Source of the DNA: Geomonas diazotrophica
Lineage (GTDB): Bacteria; Desulfobacterota; Desulfuromonadia; Geobacterales; Geobacteraceae
Direction: 5' to 3'
Assembly: GCF_018919385.1 (NCBI RefSeq)
Contig: NZ_JAHLMF010000010.1
Location: forward strand, 91,683-155,682
Length of the DNA: 64,000 nt
The position numbers and the translations under genes are program-made. How positions within the stretch are numbered: position 1 is the first letter of the stretch; each line of letters starts with the position of its first letter. Under the pieces are notes generated by a model. The model did no database searches. It worked only from the letters and a program-made list of their open reading frames with translations, and was not told the origin of the DNA. Of the stretch, positions 52,502-61,813 are shown piece by piece.

Positions 52502-53863
52502 GTGATTGGTACCGAAAACAGCGCTGCCGCCCGGCAGCACCGCATATTGATCGTCGACGACAGTCCGACCCAGGCGAAGCTTTTGGAGCAGATGCTGGCC
52601 GAACAGGGATACCGGGTCTCCAGCGCCCGAAACGGCAGCGAGGCCCTGCAAATCATCGCATCTGTCCCCCCCGACCTGGTCATCAGCGACATCCTGATGC
52701 CGGAGATGGACGGCTTCGAGCTCTGCCGGCAGGTCAGGCAGCTGCCGCATGGTGCGCAGATGCCCATCATCCTGCTCACCCACCTGAACGACCCGTCCGA
52801 CGTGCTGCACAGCCTCGAGGTGGGGGCGGACTACTTCGTCTCCAAGCCCTACAGCCAGAAGCTCCTCCTCTCGCGCATCCGGGCGGTGCTGGAAGGGGTG
52901 CGTCTTTGCCGCCAGGGCGAGGTCGAGGGGGAGATCTCGGTCGGATACCGCGGCCGTCAGTACCGGGTCCACGCCGACTGCGCACACACCCTGGAACTGC
53001 TGCTGGCGACCTACGAGATGGCCGCGGAAAAGAACCAGGAGCTCCTCGGGGCGCAGGCGCTCCTCTCCAACCTGAACCGCGAGCTGGAAAAACGGGTGCT
53101 GGAGCGGACCGCGGCACTCACCCAGGAGACCGCCGAGCGCCTGCAGGCGCTGGAAGAGCTGCGCAAGAAGGACGAGGTGCTCATGCAGCAAAGCCGCCAG
53201 GCGGCCATGGGAGAGATGATCGGCAACATCGCGCACCAGTGGCGCCAGCCGCTGAACGCGGTCGGACTCCTGGTCCAGGACCTCACCCTCTCCTACGAGT
53301 ACGGCAACTTCAGCAGGGAGTACCTCGAGTCCAGCACCGGCAAGATCATGCAGATGGTCCGGCACATGTCGCAGACCATCGACGACTTCAGGAACTTCTT
53401 CACCCCCGACAAGGAAAAGAGCGAGTTTCACCTGGAAAAGGTGCTGCGACGCACCCTTGCGCTGATCGACGGCAGTCTCAACGACAAGGGGATCACCATC
53501 GAGTTGGACGCCGGCGAGGTCCCCTCCGTGGTGGGGCACCCCAACGAGTTTTCCCAGGTCCTTTTGAACATCATGAACAACGCCATGGACGCCTTCTCCG
53601 AGAAGAAGGTCCGCTCTCCCCGGCTGAAGGTCACCCTCTCCAGCCATGAGGATAGGGCCGTGGTCACCATCGCGGACAACGCGGGTGGGATTCCCGACGA
53701 CATCATCGGCCGCATCTTCGAACCCTACTTCACCACCAAGGAACAGGGGAAAGGGACCGGGATCGGCCTGTTCATGGCCAAGAACATCGTGGAAAAAAGC
53801 ATGAACGGCTCGTTGACCGTATGCAACATCGGCGAAGGCGCCGAATTCAGGATAGAGGTCTGA
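52502..53863 (+). CDS. Receiver-histidine kinase (REC-HisKA-HATPase)
   Basis: 453 residues, soluble. The receiver's Asp is in VISDILMPEMDG near residue 64. A coiled coil (about 160-225) leads to a HisKA-like helix with AHQWRQPLNAVG near 244 and an HATPase domain (NIMNNAMDAFSEKK; GTGIGLFMAKNI). A phosphorylated receiver, possibly from CheA, could control this kinase. GTG at 52502 follows GAGGGGAAAAAC. It continues the chemosensory operon, 10 bases after cheB. Confidence 0.92.
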   Translation: MIGTENSAAARQHRILIVDDSPTQAKLLEQMLAEQGYRVSSARNGSEALQIIASVPPDLVISDILMPEMDGFELCRQVRQLPHGAQMPIILLTHLNDPSDVLHSLEVGADYFVSKPYSQKLLLSRIRAVLEGVRLCRQGEVEGEISVGYRGRQYRVHADCAHTLELLLATYEMAAEKNQELLGAQALLSNLNRELEKRVLERTAALTQETAERLQALEELRKKDEVLMQQSRQAAMGEMIGNIAHQWRQPLNAVGLLVQDLTLSYEYGNFSREYLESSTGKIMQMVRHMSQTIDDFRNFFTPDKEKSEFHLEKVLRRTLALIDGSLNDKGITIELDAGEVPSVVGHPNEFSQVLLNIMNNAMDAFSEKKVRSPRLKVTLSSHEDRAVVTIADNAGGIPDDIIGRIFEPYFTTKEQGKGTGIGLFMAKNIVEKSMNGSLTVCNIGEGAEFRIEV

Positions 53864-53865
53864 CC

Positions 53866-55374
53866 ATGGCAGCAACTACCCCCCCGGGTACCGGATTCAC
53901 CCTTCTCTACGTCGAGGACGACGAGATCACCAGGCAGACGGTGCTCACCCTGCTGGGGCGCCGCTTCCCAGGGCTGGTCCTTCACTCCGCCCGAAACGGC
54001 GAGGAGGCGATGGAACTCTACGGCACCTACGCGCCCGACCTTGTGGTCACCGACATCAAGATGCCCGTGATGAGCGGCATAGAGATGGCGAGGCGGCTTT
54101 TGGAACGGAAGCCGTCCCTGCCGGTCATCGTCACCAGCGCGCACAGCGACATGCAGTACCTGCTGGAATCGATCGAGCTCGGCATCGCGCGCTACGTCCT
54201 GAAGCCGATCGACAGCGGCAAGCTTTTCGCCGCGATCGACGCCTGCCTCAACACCCTCTCACTGGAGCGGGAGCTGCAGGCCCAGCAGGCCTTCGTACGG
54301 AAACTGTCGCGCGCCGTGCAGCAGAGCCCAAGCTCCATCGTGATCACCGACCCCCAGGGGATAGTGGAGTACGTGAACCCGAAATTCACGGAACTGACCG
54401 GCAGGGCGGAGTCCGAAGTGCTGGGGAGTCCCTTGGCCACGCTGCTCCCTGGCGGAGAGGAGGCCTGGGGCCGCGTGTCGGCCGACGGCGCCTGGCACGG
54501 CGAAGTGGAGGGGGTGGGCAAAGACGGCCTCCCGCTCTACCAGTCAAGCTCGATCACGCCGGTCCTGGACGAGGCCGGAGCCATCGCCAACTTCGTCGCA
54601 GTCCAGGAGGACATCACCGAGCGGGTGCAGAACGAGCGTGAGATCGAGCAGTTGAACTGGACCCTAACCGCGCGGGCCGAGGAGCTCGAGATCGCCAACC
54701 GCGACCTGGAGGGGTTCAGCTACACGGTCTCCCACGACCTGCGCACGCCTCTTACCAACATCAACGGCTACTGCCAGGTGATCCTTGAGCTCTACGGAGA
54801 GACACTGGAACAGGGGTGCAAGGATTTCATCGACACCATCTTCAACGAAACCATCAGCATGAACCAGCTGATCAGGACCCTCCTGGAGTTCTCCCGGGTC
54901 TCCCGCGCTGAGATGGTCAAGTCCCCGGTAAACCTCACCGAGATGGCCACCTTGATAGCTGCATCGCAGCAGCTCGCCGCCCCCGGTCGCAAGCTCTCTT
55001 TCACCATCGAACCGGACCTGAACGGCTTCGGCGACCCGAACCTCTTGAAGGTGGTGCTGGAGAACCTCTTCTCCAACGCCTGCAAGTATTCCGGCAAACG
55101 GGAGCGGTCCCTGGTAGAATTTCGCCGGACCGAACAGGCCGGTGAAACGGTGTACCTTGTGCGCGACAACGGCGCGGGTTTCGACATGGCCCAGGCGGCC
55201 AAGCTCTTCAGTCCGTTCCAGCGTCTCCATTCCCAACGTGAATTCGCCGGCTTCGGTGTGGGACTCGCCACGGTCCAGCGCATCATACAGCGCCACGGCG
55301 GTCGCGTCTGGGCCGAGGGCAAGGTCGACGGCGGGGCGTGCTTCTACTTCACCCTCCCCGGGCCGCAGTCCTAG
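53866..55374 (+). CDS. Receiver-PAS-histidine kinase
   Basis: 502 residues, soluble. The receiver's Asp is in VVTDIKMPVMSG near 62. A PAS domain (about 145-265) is followed by HisKA with SHDLRTPLTNINGY near 288 and HATPase with ENLFSNACKYSG near 401 and GFGVGLATVQ near 466. ATG at 53866 lies 2 bases after the previous stop, so the genes are coupled. It likely phosphorylates the following NtrC-type regulator, but this is inferred from order only. Confidence 0.92.
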   Translation: MAATTPPGTGFTLLYVEDDEITRQTVLTLLGRRFPGLVLHSARNGEEAMELYGTYAPDLVVTDIKMPVMSGIEMARRLLERKPSLPVIVTSAHSDMQYLLESIELGIARYVLKPIDSGKLFAAIDACLNTLSLERELQAQQAFVRKLSRAVQQSPSSIVITDPQGIVEYVNPKFTELTGRAESEVLGSPLATLLPGGEEAWGRVSADGAWHGEVEGVGKDGLPLYQSSSITPVLDEAGAIANFVAVQEDITERVQNEREIEQLNWTLTARAEELEIANRDLEGFSYTVSHDLRTPLTNINGYCQVILELYGETLEQGCKDFIDTIFNETISMNQLIRTLLEFSRVSRAEMVKSPVNLTEMATLIAASQQLAAPGRKLSFTIEPDLNGFGDPNLLKVVLENLFSNACKYSGKRERSLVEFRRTEQAGETVYLVRDNGAGFDMAQAAKLFSPFQRLHSQREFAGFGVGLATVQRIIQRHGGRVWAEGKVDGGACFYFTLPGPQS

Positions 55375-55421
55375 TGACGGCGGAGCAGGGAGTTTCTCAC
55401 AGTCAGCGGGAGGTCTCAGCA

Positions 55422-56846
55422 GTGCAAGCGACAAACAAGCATTCGCAACGGATTTTGCTGGTCGACGACGAGGTGCTGATCCTTGAGGGGTGCCGCGCCT
55501 GCCTCAACAACGCGGGCTACCACGACGTCCTGGTCGAAAGCGACAGCCGACTGGTCCTGCCGCTTTTGGAACGGGAGGAAGTGGACGTCATCGTGCTCGA
55601 CCTGCGCATGCCAAACATCACCGGGTTGGAACTGCTGCCGCAGATCGTGAAGCAGCACCCGCAGATCAAGGTGATCGTCGCCACCGCCAACAACGAGGTG
55701 GAGACGGTGGTGAGCTGCATCAAGGAAGGGGCCTTCGACTACATGGTGAAGCCGATCGATGTGAAACGTCTGCTCACCTCGGTGAAGAAGGCGATGGAGA
55801 TGCGCAGCCTCGCCGTGGAACTTTCCGCACTGAAGAGCTACATGTTCACGGACCGCCTGGACCACCCGGAGGCCTTCGCCGGGATCGTCACCGGCAACAA
55901 GGCGATGCGGGCCGTATTCCAGTACCTCGAGGTGATCGCGGGGACCAGGCAGCCGGTCACCATCACCGGCGAGACCGGCACGGGCAAGGAACTTATCGCC
56001 CGTGCCATCCACGATCTGAGCGGCTGCACCGGCGACTACGTGGCCCTCAACGTGGCCGGTCTCGATGACAACATGTTCTCCGACACCCTGTTCGGCCACC
56101 GCAAGGGGGCCTTCACCGGCGCCGATCAGGCACGCGACGGCCTGATCACCCGTGCCGCCGGGGGGACGCTCTTTCTCGACGAGATCGGCGACCTGAACGA
56201 GATGTCACAGATCAAGCTGCTCAGGCTTTTGCAGGAACAGGAGTACTACCCGGTAGGGTCCGACTTCGTCAAGAAAAGCGACGCCCGCATCGTCATGGCC
56301 ACCAACCGCGACCTTCAGGAGATGATCAAGCAGGGGAAGTTCCGCAACGACCTGTACTACCGCCTCTGCGGTCACCGGGTGCACCTCCCTCCCCTGCGCG
56401 AAAGGCGCGACGACATTCCGCTGCTTTTGGACCACTTCCTGGAGAAGGCAGCCGCGCGCATGGGGAAGAAGAAGCCCACCCCTCCCCCGGAGCTGGCAGT
56501 GATGCTCGCCCTGTACCCTTTCCCTGGGAACGTCCGGGAATTCGAGGCACTGGTCTCCGACGCCGTGCTGCGGCACACCTCGGGCGTGCTTTCCATGGAG
56601 ACGTTCCGGGCAGTCATCGGCAACGAGCGCCCCGCGCCGCAGGTGGGTGGCGAGGCGACCGGTAAGGCTGACGACGAAAGCCCGCTCTGCAGCATCTTTG
56701 GTCACTTCCCCACCCTGGACGAGGTCGAGCAGTACATGATCAGCGAAGCGATGAAGATGGCCAAGGGGAACCAGGGGCTGGCCGGCAAGATCCTCGGGAT
56801 GGGGCGCCAGACCCTCAACAAGCGCCTCAAGTCGCAACCCGCCTGA
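55422..56846 (+). CDS. NtrC-type sigma-54 response regulator
   Basis: 474 residues. The receiver's Asp is in VIVLDLRMPNITG near 55. The AAA+ domain shows Walker A GETGTGKELI, the sigma-54 contact loop GAFTGAD and Walker B GGTLFLDEIGD. A C-terminal Fis-type helix-turn-helix (NQGLAGKILGMGRQTLNKRL) binds DNA. The GTG at 55422 after GGGAGGTCTCAGCA is preferred over the longer frame, which overlaps the kinase. It is the last gene of the cluster and the most likely output, activating sigma-54 promoters. Confidence 0.94.
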   Translation: MQATNKHSQRILLVDDEVLILEGCRACLNNAGYHDVLVESDSRLVLPLLEREEVDVIVLDLRMPNITGLELLPQIVKQHPQIKVIVATANNEVETVVSCIKEGAFDYMVKPIDVKRLLTSVKKAMEMRSLAVELSALKSYMFTDRLDHPEAFAGIVTGNKAMRAVFQYLEVIAGTRQPVTITGETGTGKELIARAIHDLSGCTGDYVALNVAGLDDNMFSDTLFGHRKGAFTGADQARDGLITRAAGGTLFLDEIGDLNEMSQIKLLRLLQEQEYYPVGSDFVKKSDARIVMATNRDLQEMIKQGKFRNDLYYRLCGHRVHLPPLRERRDDIPLLLDHFLEKAAARMGKKKPTPPPELAVMLALYPFPGNVREFEALVSDAVLRHTSGVLSMETFRAVIGNERPAPQVGGEATGKADDESPLCSIFGHFPTLDEVEQYMISEAMKMAKGNQGLAGKILGMGRQTLNKRLKSQPA

Positions 56847-57015
56847 AAAGACAAAAGCAGTTACGCCGAAAACGACAAGCGGCCGCGAAGCGCACGGAGA
56901 AAAGGTGAACGGACGGGTTTACCCCCTGTCCACCACCTTCCTTATGCGTTCTTCGCGGATGCATCTCGTACTTCGAATAACTGCTTTTCTGTTTGTTTCT
57001 TTTCCTCGCCCTTGC

Positions 57016-58212
57016 CTACCGGAAGTGCTCCCCGACGATCCCCTGGGCGAGATCCATGGACGAGGTGAATGCGGGAGAGATGGGGTTCAGCACGTGGACC
57101 GTCGATCCTTCCGCCACCACCAGGAAGTCCATGACAAGCTGCTTGGTTTCCCAGTCCACCAGCTGCGGGCGGATCCCCACCTTGGAGGCGGCAACCACGT
57201 CCTTTTGGGATAGTTCCTTGACCAGCCGGGCCGCGTCCTTGAAGAAGACCGAGGGGATGTACTTGGCAGGCTCGGTGAGCGCCACGTTGCGGAAGGGCTT
57301 GTTGGTCAGAAAGAGCACCAGGTCCTGGAAGGCGATGGAGAAGGCCTCGGCGTCGATGCCCGAGAGGATGCCGTAGTTCTCTCTCCCGAAGGCGGGGATG
57401 GCGGTGGGGCCGAGGTAGACGTCGCCGTGCACGCTGCGGGTGAAATGCACCCCGAGAAACGGGTTGCGGATGTCGGGGACGGGATAGATGCTGGAATTGA
57501 CCGTGTAAGGGGCGTCCTTTTTGAGCAGCCGGTACACCCCCTTGAATGGGATCAGGCGGTAATTACTCCCCACTCCAAAGAAGCCCGCCACCTTGTTACA
57601 GTACGCACCCGCTGCGTTAACGAACCTGTTGAAGCGGATCTCCCCCCTGCTGGTGAGCGCCACCCCACTCCCCTTGAGGCCGGTCATGCGGCACCCCATG
57701 ACGAAGGTGACCTTGCCGCTTGCTTCCAGGTCCTTTTTCAGGCTCTTCAGCACGGCCTTCGGGTCGACCACCGCGGTGTAGTGCGAGAAGAGCGCCCGTT
57801 CCACGGTGCGGGCGTTGGGCTCGATCGCGGCGAGCTGGTGCTCGTCGATCATATCCACCTTGGCGCCGTTCGCAGTGGCGCGCCGGTACAGTTCGTCGAG
57901 CACAGGGAGTTCCGCCTGGGTGCGCGTCACGATCACCTTGCCGTTTTCCAGCAGCGGCAGCCCCTTCTCCTTACAGTAGGCGCGCATCAGGAAGTTGCCG
58001 TTCAGGCAGGACTTCGCCTTCAGGCTGTCGGGTGAATAGTAGATCCCGGCGTGCAGCACCCCGGAGTTGCGGCCGGAGGCGTGCACCCCGAGCTCCGATT
58101 CCTTCTCGATGATGACGATGTCGCCGTGCCCGGTCCGGACCAGTTCCCGTGCGATGGTAAGTCCGATGATGCCCGCCCCGACGATCAGTATCTCAGCCCT
58201 GTCGATGCTCAT
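57016..58212 (-). CDS. lhgO: L-2-hydroxyglutarate oxidase/dehydrogenase (LhgO family)
   Basis: 398 residues. FAD-binding Rossmann motif ILIVGAGIIGLTIARELVR at residues 8-26, the signature HASGRNSGVLHAGIYY near 44-59, and YRLIPFKGVYRLL near 223. It oxidises L-2-hydroxyglutarate to 2-oxoglutarate and passes electrons to quinone or another acceptor. ATG at 58212 after GGAGGTGGC. Related 2-hydroxyacid oxidases in the DAO family are the alternative. Monocistronic, convergent with the chemosensory cluster. Confidence 0.9.
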   Translation of the reverse strand: MSIDRAEILIVGAGIIGLTIARELVRTGHGDIVIIEKESELGVHASGRNSGVLHAGIYYSPDSLKAKSCLNGNFLMRAYCKEKGLPLLENGKVIVTRTQAELPVLDELYRRATANGAKVDMIDEHQLAAIEPNARTVERALFSHYTAVVDPKAVLKSLKKDLEASGKVTFVMGCRMTGLKGSGVALTSRGEIRFNRFVNAAGAYCNKVAGFFGVGSNYRLIPFKGVYRLLKKDAPYTVNSSIYPVPDIRNPFLGVHFTRSVHGDVYLGPTAIPAFGRENYGILSGIDAEAFSIAFQDLVLFLTNKPFRNVALTEPAKYIPSVFFKDAARLVKELSQKDVVAASKVGIRPQLVDWETKQLVMDFLVVAEGSTVHVLNPISPAFTSSMDLAQGIVGEHFR

Positions 58213-58278
58213 GCCACCTCCGGTATCGATTCAATTTATCTATTGTGGCCCTGCAAAGGATTCAAAGCAAAAAGCTTC

Positions 58279-58466
58279 AACGTAAAGGCGCAGAGGCGCC
58301 AAGGCGCAAAGAGAATGAAACTACCGTCTAAACCTAAAAAACATTTTGTAACGCAAAGCCGCAAAGACGCGAAGAAATCAGATTCTGAGGGTTTTGTTCC
58401 CCCCTAAAAGGTGTTCTTAGCGCCTTTGCGGCCCCGCGTCTTTGCGTTAAAGCCTTTAGGTTATAC
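58279..58466. repeat. Cluster of CGCAAAG-type intergenic repeats
   Basis: Three related units: AACGTAAAGGCGCAGAGGCG (58279-58298, extending to 58313), GTAACGCAAAGCCGCAAAGA (58348-58367), and in inverse orientation CCGCGTCTTTGCGTTAAAGC (58434-58453). The second and third can pair as a long hairpin. They fill the gap between the L-2-hydroxyglutarate oxidase and the exonuclease; there is no gene. Confidence 0.8.
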
Positions 58467-59405
58467 CTACTCCCGCACCGAGAAGCGCGCGTAGGCGTCG
58501 CAGCGCATGATCTGGACGGAGCTCGTGTTGCCGCGCGGGTAGATCTCGCGTGCCAGGTAGGCTAGCTCTTCGGGCTCCTCATGGGCCGGCACGTCGCGCC
58601 ACCAGGCCTTGCTCCCCCCCTGGGAGCCGTCGTTCCAGCGGTACCCCCGTTCCTTCAGGACGTCCTTCTTCTCGAAGGGGGCAGAAACCGCGAAGATGCG
58701 CGAGGTGACCTCGTGGGCCCGCTTCAAGAGTTCCGGGAAGATCGGGGCGCCGCTCACCGGCAGGCACTCCAGCAAGAGCCCCAATACCCCCTCGGCGTCG
58801 TCCAGGGCGCGGTGGGCGTTGATGGTGAGGGAGCCCGTCTTGAAGAGGAGGAATTCCAGGGTGCGCGAGGAGAGGCGCTCCGCGCTCCAGTCGATCTGAC
58901 AGACGGTGCAGGCCCAGGGAAGGTTCATGAAGGCGGGGAAGCGGCTTTCAACGAACTTGCGGTCGAAGGCCGCGTTGTGGGCGATCACGAGGTCGCACCT
59001 GTCGGCAAGAGCGTTGATGAAGGCGTCGTCGAAGGCCTGGCCGGCTACCATGTCGTCGGAGATGCCGGTGATCTCCCGCACCTCGGGGGGGATGGCGAAG
59101 CCGGGATCCTCGAAGCCGGAATAGCGGTCGGTGATCCGGTAGATCTCGCCGGTGTCAGGATCGAACTCGAAGGCGACGATGCCGAGTTCGATGACCTTGT
59201 CCTGCCTGTGGTTGAGCCCGGTGGTCTCGGTGTCGAGGCAAAGCGCCAGCTTGGCGTGCTCGGGCCCCTTGCGCCCGAGCCTCGCGTCCCGCGCCAGGTT
59301 CAAACGGCGCAGCACCTGGTAGTCGCCGGTCGAGTGCAGCGACGCGATGGCAATCTCGATCTCCAGGGGGTTCATCTCGAACACTTTCTTCTTTGCTGGC
59401 GGCAT
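58467..59405 (-). CDS. DEDDh 3'-5' exonuclease (DNA polymerase III epsilon-like)
   Basis: 312 residues. The exonuclease domain has motif I CLDTETTGLNH (near 52), motif II VIAHNAAFDRKF (near 145) and motif III NAHRALDDAEGVL (near 202). The C-terminal 80 residues form an extra domain with YRWNDGSQGGSKAWWRDVP, as seen in some bacterial exonucleases of this group. It trims DNA 3' ends, perhaps in repair; polymerase association is unproven. ATG at 59405 after AAGGGTGACC; upstream frame looks non-coding. Confidence 0.9.
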   Translation of the reverse strand: MPPAKKKVFEMNPLEIEIAIASLHSTGDYQVLRRLNLARDARLGRKGPEHAKLALCLDTETTGLNHRQDKVIELGIVAFEFDPDTGEIYRITDRYSGFEDPGFAIPPEVREITGISDDMVAGQAFDDAFINALADRCDLVIAHNAAFDRKFVESRFPAFMNLPWACTVCQIDWSAERLSSRTLEFLLFKTGSLTINAHRALDDAEGVLGLLLECLPVSGAPIFPELLKRAHEVTSRIFAVSAPFEKKDVLKERGYRWNDGSQGGSKAWWRDVPAHEEPEELAYLAREIYPRGNTSSVQIMRCDAYARFSVRE

Positions 59406-59522
59406 GGTCACCCTTGTCAAATGCGGCGGTATTGATTGAAGCGGAACGCTGATGGTCGAAAACCATACCATACAGGGCGGTTTGCAGGCAAGGAGAGCGG
59501 AGCAGAATAGTTGAGAGAAAGC

Positions 59523-59558
59523 GACCGGGGCCTGACCCATAGCGGGCGGCCCCGGTCA
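59523..59558 (-). terminator. Terminator after the acyl-CoA ligase operon
   Basis: On the minus strand GACCGGGGCC (59558-59549) pairs with GGCCCCGGTC (59532-59523), 10 bp perfect, followed by GCTTTC. The T run is modest. It lies about 16 bases after the ligase stop. Confidence 0.8.
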
Positions 59559-59574
59559 TCGTGATCGGGATGGT

Positions 59575-61218
59575 CTAGGAGAGATGCTTCTCCCTGAGCG
59601 CGACCTTGTTGATCTTGCCGACGCTGGTCTTGTCGATGGCGTCGACGAACTTCACCTTCACCAGCACTACCTGCTTGCTGACCACCCCCTTGTCGGCGTA
59701 TTGCCTGACGTGGTGGGAGATGTCCTTCTCGGTGATCTTCACCGACGGCTTGGGGACCACCAGGGCCATGGGACGCTCGCCCCACTTCTCGTCGGCCTTG
59801 CCGATCACGGCCACCTCGGCCACCGCCGGGTGATGAGTGATGATGTCCTCGAGCTCCAGCGAGGAAACCCACTCCCCCGCCACCTTGATGACGTCCTTGC
59901 TCCGGTCGGTGATGCGCAGGTAGCCCAATTCGTCGCGCACCGCCACGTCGCCGGTATGCAGATACCCCCCTTCCCAGAGCCGTTCGGACGCCTTGTGGTC
60001 CTTAAGGTACCCCTGGGTGAGCCAGGGGGAGCGCACCACGACGTTGCCGGCGCTGACGCCGTCGCGCGGCAGCTCCTTCAAATCGGCGTCGACCACGCGC
60101 AGGTCCACCAGCGGCAGGGTGAGGCCGGTTTTGCAGCGGATCTCCGCCTGATCGCCTGGGGGGAGATCCAGCATGGCCGGGGTGAGCTGCGAAATGGTGA
60201 GGATGGGGCAGGTCTCCGACATGCCGTAGCCGGTGAAGACGTCGAGACCCATCCTGAGCGCCTCTACGCAGAGGTTGCGCGACAGGGCGGCGCCGCCGAT
60301 GATCAGCTTCCAGCCGCGAAGATCCATGCGCTCGGCGTGGGGGTGCTTCAGCATCATGTGCAGGATGGTCGGCACGCAGTGGGAGAAGGTGGCCCCTTCC
60401 CTCTCCTTCAACTCCAGCAGGGTCTCGGGAAGATAGCGACCAGGGTAGACCTGCTTCAGCCCCAGCATGGTGGCGACGTAAGGGAGCCCCCAGGCGTGGA
60501 CGTGGAACATCGGGGTGATGGGCATGTAGACGTCGTCGCGGTGCAGGCAGCCGTGCGCGGTGGCCGAACCGAGTGTGGCGATGAGCCCCATGGTGTGCAG
60601 CACAAGTTGGCGATGGCTGAAGTAGACCCCCTTCGGCATGCCGGTGGTCCCGGTGGTGTAGAAGGTGGTGGCGCGGGTGTTCTCGTCGAGCTCCGGGAAA
60701 TCGAAGACGGGGGACGCCTTCGCCAGCAGCTCCTCGTACTCGCCGGCGAAGGGGACTGTGCCGTCATGGTTGTGCTTGTCGTCCGAGATGAGGACGTAGG
60801 TGCGGACGTTGTCGATCCTGCCGCGGATCTGCTCAAGTATGGGAAGGAACTCGGCGTTCACCAGTAGCACGTCGTCCTCGGCATGGTCTATGGTGTAAAG
60901 GATCTGTTCCGGGGAGAGGCGGACGTTGATGGTGTGCAGCACGGCGCCGATCATGGGCACGGCGAAGAAGAGCTCCAGGTAGCGGTGGCTGTCCCAGTCC
61001 ATAACCGCGACGGTCTGCCCGGGACGCACCCCGAGCCCAGTCAGCATGCTGGCGGCGCGCGCAACCCTCTCCCTGAGCTGCCGATAGCTGCCGCGGTAGA
61101 GGTCGCGGTAGACGATCTCCTGCTCCGGGTTGTCGATCACCGGGTAGAGCAGCATGTTCTTGATCAGCAGCGGGTAATCGTAAGCGGAAGGGGTGCGGGG
61201 AATCAGCAAATCACTCAT
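59575..61218 (-). CDS. Fatty acyl-CoA synthetase (AMP-forming ligase)
   Basis: 547 residues. Adenylate-forming motifs are visible: TTFYTTGTTGMPKGV near 184 (P-loop), FTGYGMSETCP near 330, HTGDVAVRDELGYLRITDR near 415, and the C-terminal lysine region SVGKINKVALRE. It activates a medium or long-chain fatty acid to its CoA ester. ATG at 61218 after AGGAGGCTTTAG. It is 26 bases after the thioesterase gene and ends at a terminator, forming a three-gene lipid operon. Confidence 0.93.
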   Translation of the reverse strand: MSDLLIPRTPSAYDYPLLIKNMLLYPVIDNPEQEIVYRDLYRGSYRQLRERVARAASMLTGLGVRPGQTVAVMDWDSHRYLELFFAVPMIGAVLHTINVRLSPEQILYTIDHAEDDVLLVNAEFLPILEQIRGRIDNVRTYVLISDDKHNHDGTVPFAGEYEELLAKASPVFDFPELDENTRATTFYTTGTTGMPKGVYFSHRQLVLHTMGLIATLGSATAHGCLHRDDVYMPITPMFHVHAWGLPYVATMLGLKQVYPGRYLPETLLELKEREGATFSHCVPTILHMMLKHPHAERMDLRGWKLIIGGAALSRNLCVEALRMGLDVFTGYGMSETCPILTISQLTPAMLDLPPGDQAEIRCKTGLTLPLVDLRVVDADLKELPRDGVSAGNVVVRSPWLTQGYLKDHKASERLWEGGYLHTGDVAVRDELGYLRITDRSKDVIKVAGEWVSSLELEDIITHHPAVAEVAVIGKADEKWGERPMALVVPKPSVKITEKDISHHVRQYADKGVVSKQVVLVKVKFVDAIDKTSVGKINKVALREKHLS

Positions 61219-61244
61219 CTAAAGCCTCCTCGTTGAAGCGATGG

Positions 61245-61769
61245 TTAAACTTTTTGGCAGTCGTCCAGGAAATGCTGCAGCACGTCCTCTTCGACGCCGG
61301 CCAGTGCCGCAATGCGTGACAGGCGCGGAAAGGACCAGAAGGTGCGGCCTTCGGCGAGGCGCTGACCGCCCGCGTCGTAGATGGCCATGGTGACCTCCGC
61401 CTCCGGGGGATCGAACGTCAGCACCTGGCCGACCACCCGGATCTCGGTGCCGGTGGCGACCGGTTTGAGAAAGCGGACGTTGATCTCGCGGGTAACGCCC
61501 AGCCTGCCGTGGCGGGCGAACAGCGCGTAGGCGGCGGCCTCGTCCATGAGCGCGGAGATGATCCCTCCATGCACCATGCCGTCGAAACCGCAGTAGCTGG
61601 CGGGGACCGTGCAGAGACAGGCGACCCCGTCAGCGGTGTGGTGGAAGCGCAGGCCCAGCCCGTGGGGGTGTCCCTCCGAACAGACAAAGCAGGAGCCGGG
61701 CCAGCGTCCCTGAACCGGCGGCAGGTTGAGAACGGACGCATGCTGGTCCGTGTTGCAGCACTCCTTCAT
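61245..61769 (-). CDS. PaaI-like hotdog thioesterase
   Basis: 174 residues. A short Cys-containing N-terminal region (KECCNTDQH; CFVCSEGHPHGLGLRF) precedes a hotdog fold with GFDGMVHGGIISALMDEAAAYA near 75-96, the usual catalytic helix region. It hydrolyses acyl-CoA thioesters. The ATG at 61769 follows GGAGGGATCG. It lies between an SRPBCC protein and an acyl-CoA ligase, so it probably acts on the same lipids. Confidence 0.9.
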   Translation of the reverse strand: MKECCNTDQHASVLNLPPVQGRWPGSCFVCSEGHPHGLGLRFHHTADGVACLCTVPASYCGFDGMVHGGIISALMDEAAAYALFARHGRLGVTREINVRFLKPVATGTEIRVVGQVLTFDPPEAEVTMAIYDAGGQRLAEGRTFWSFPRLSRIAALAGVEEDVLQHFLDDCQKV

Positions 61770-61813
61770 CGATCCCTCCTCTGACATTTCAGTGTTCGAC
61801 CCAATTCCGGGGC

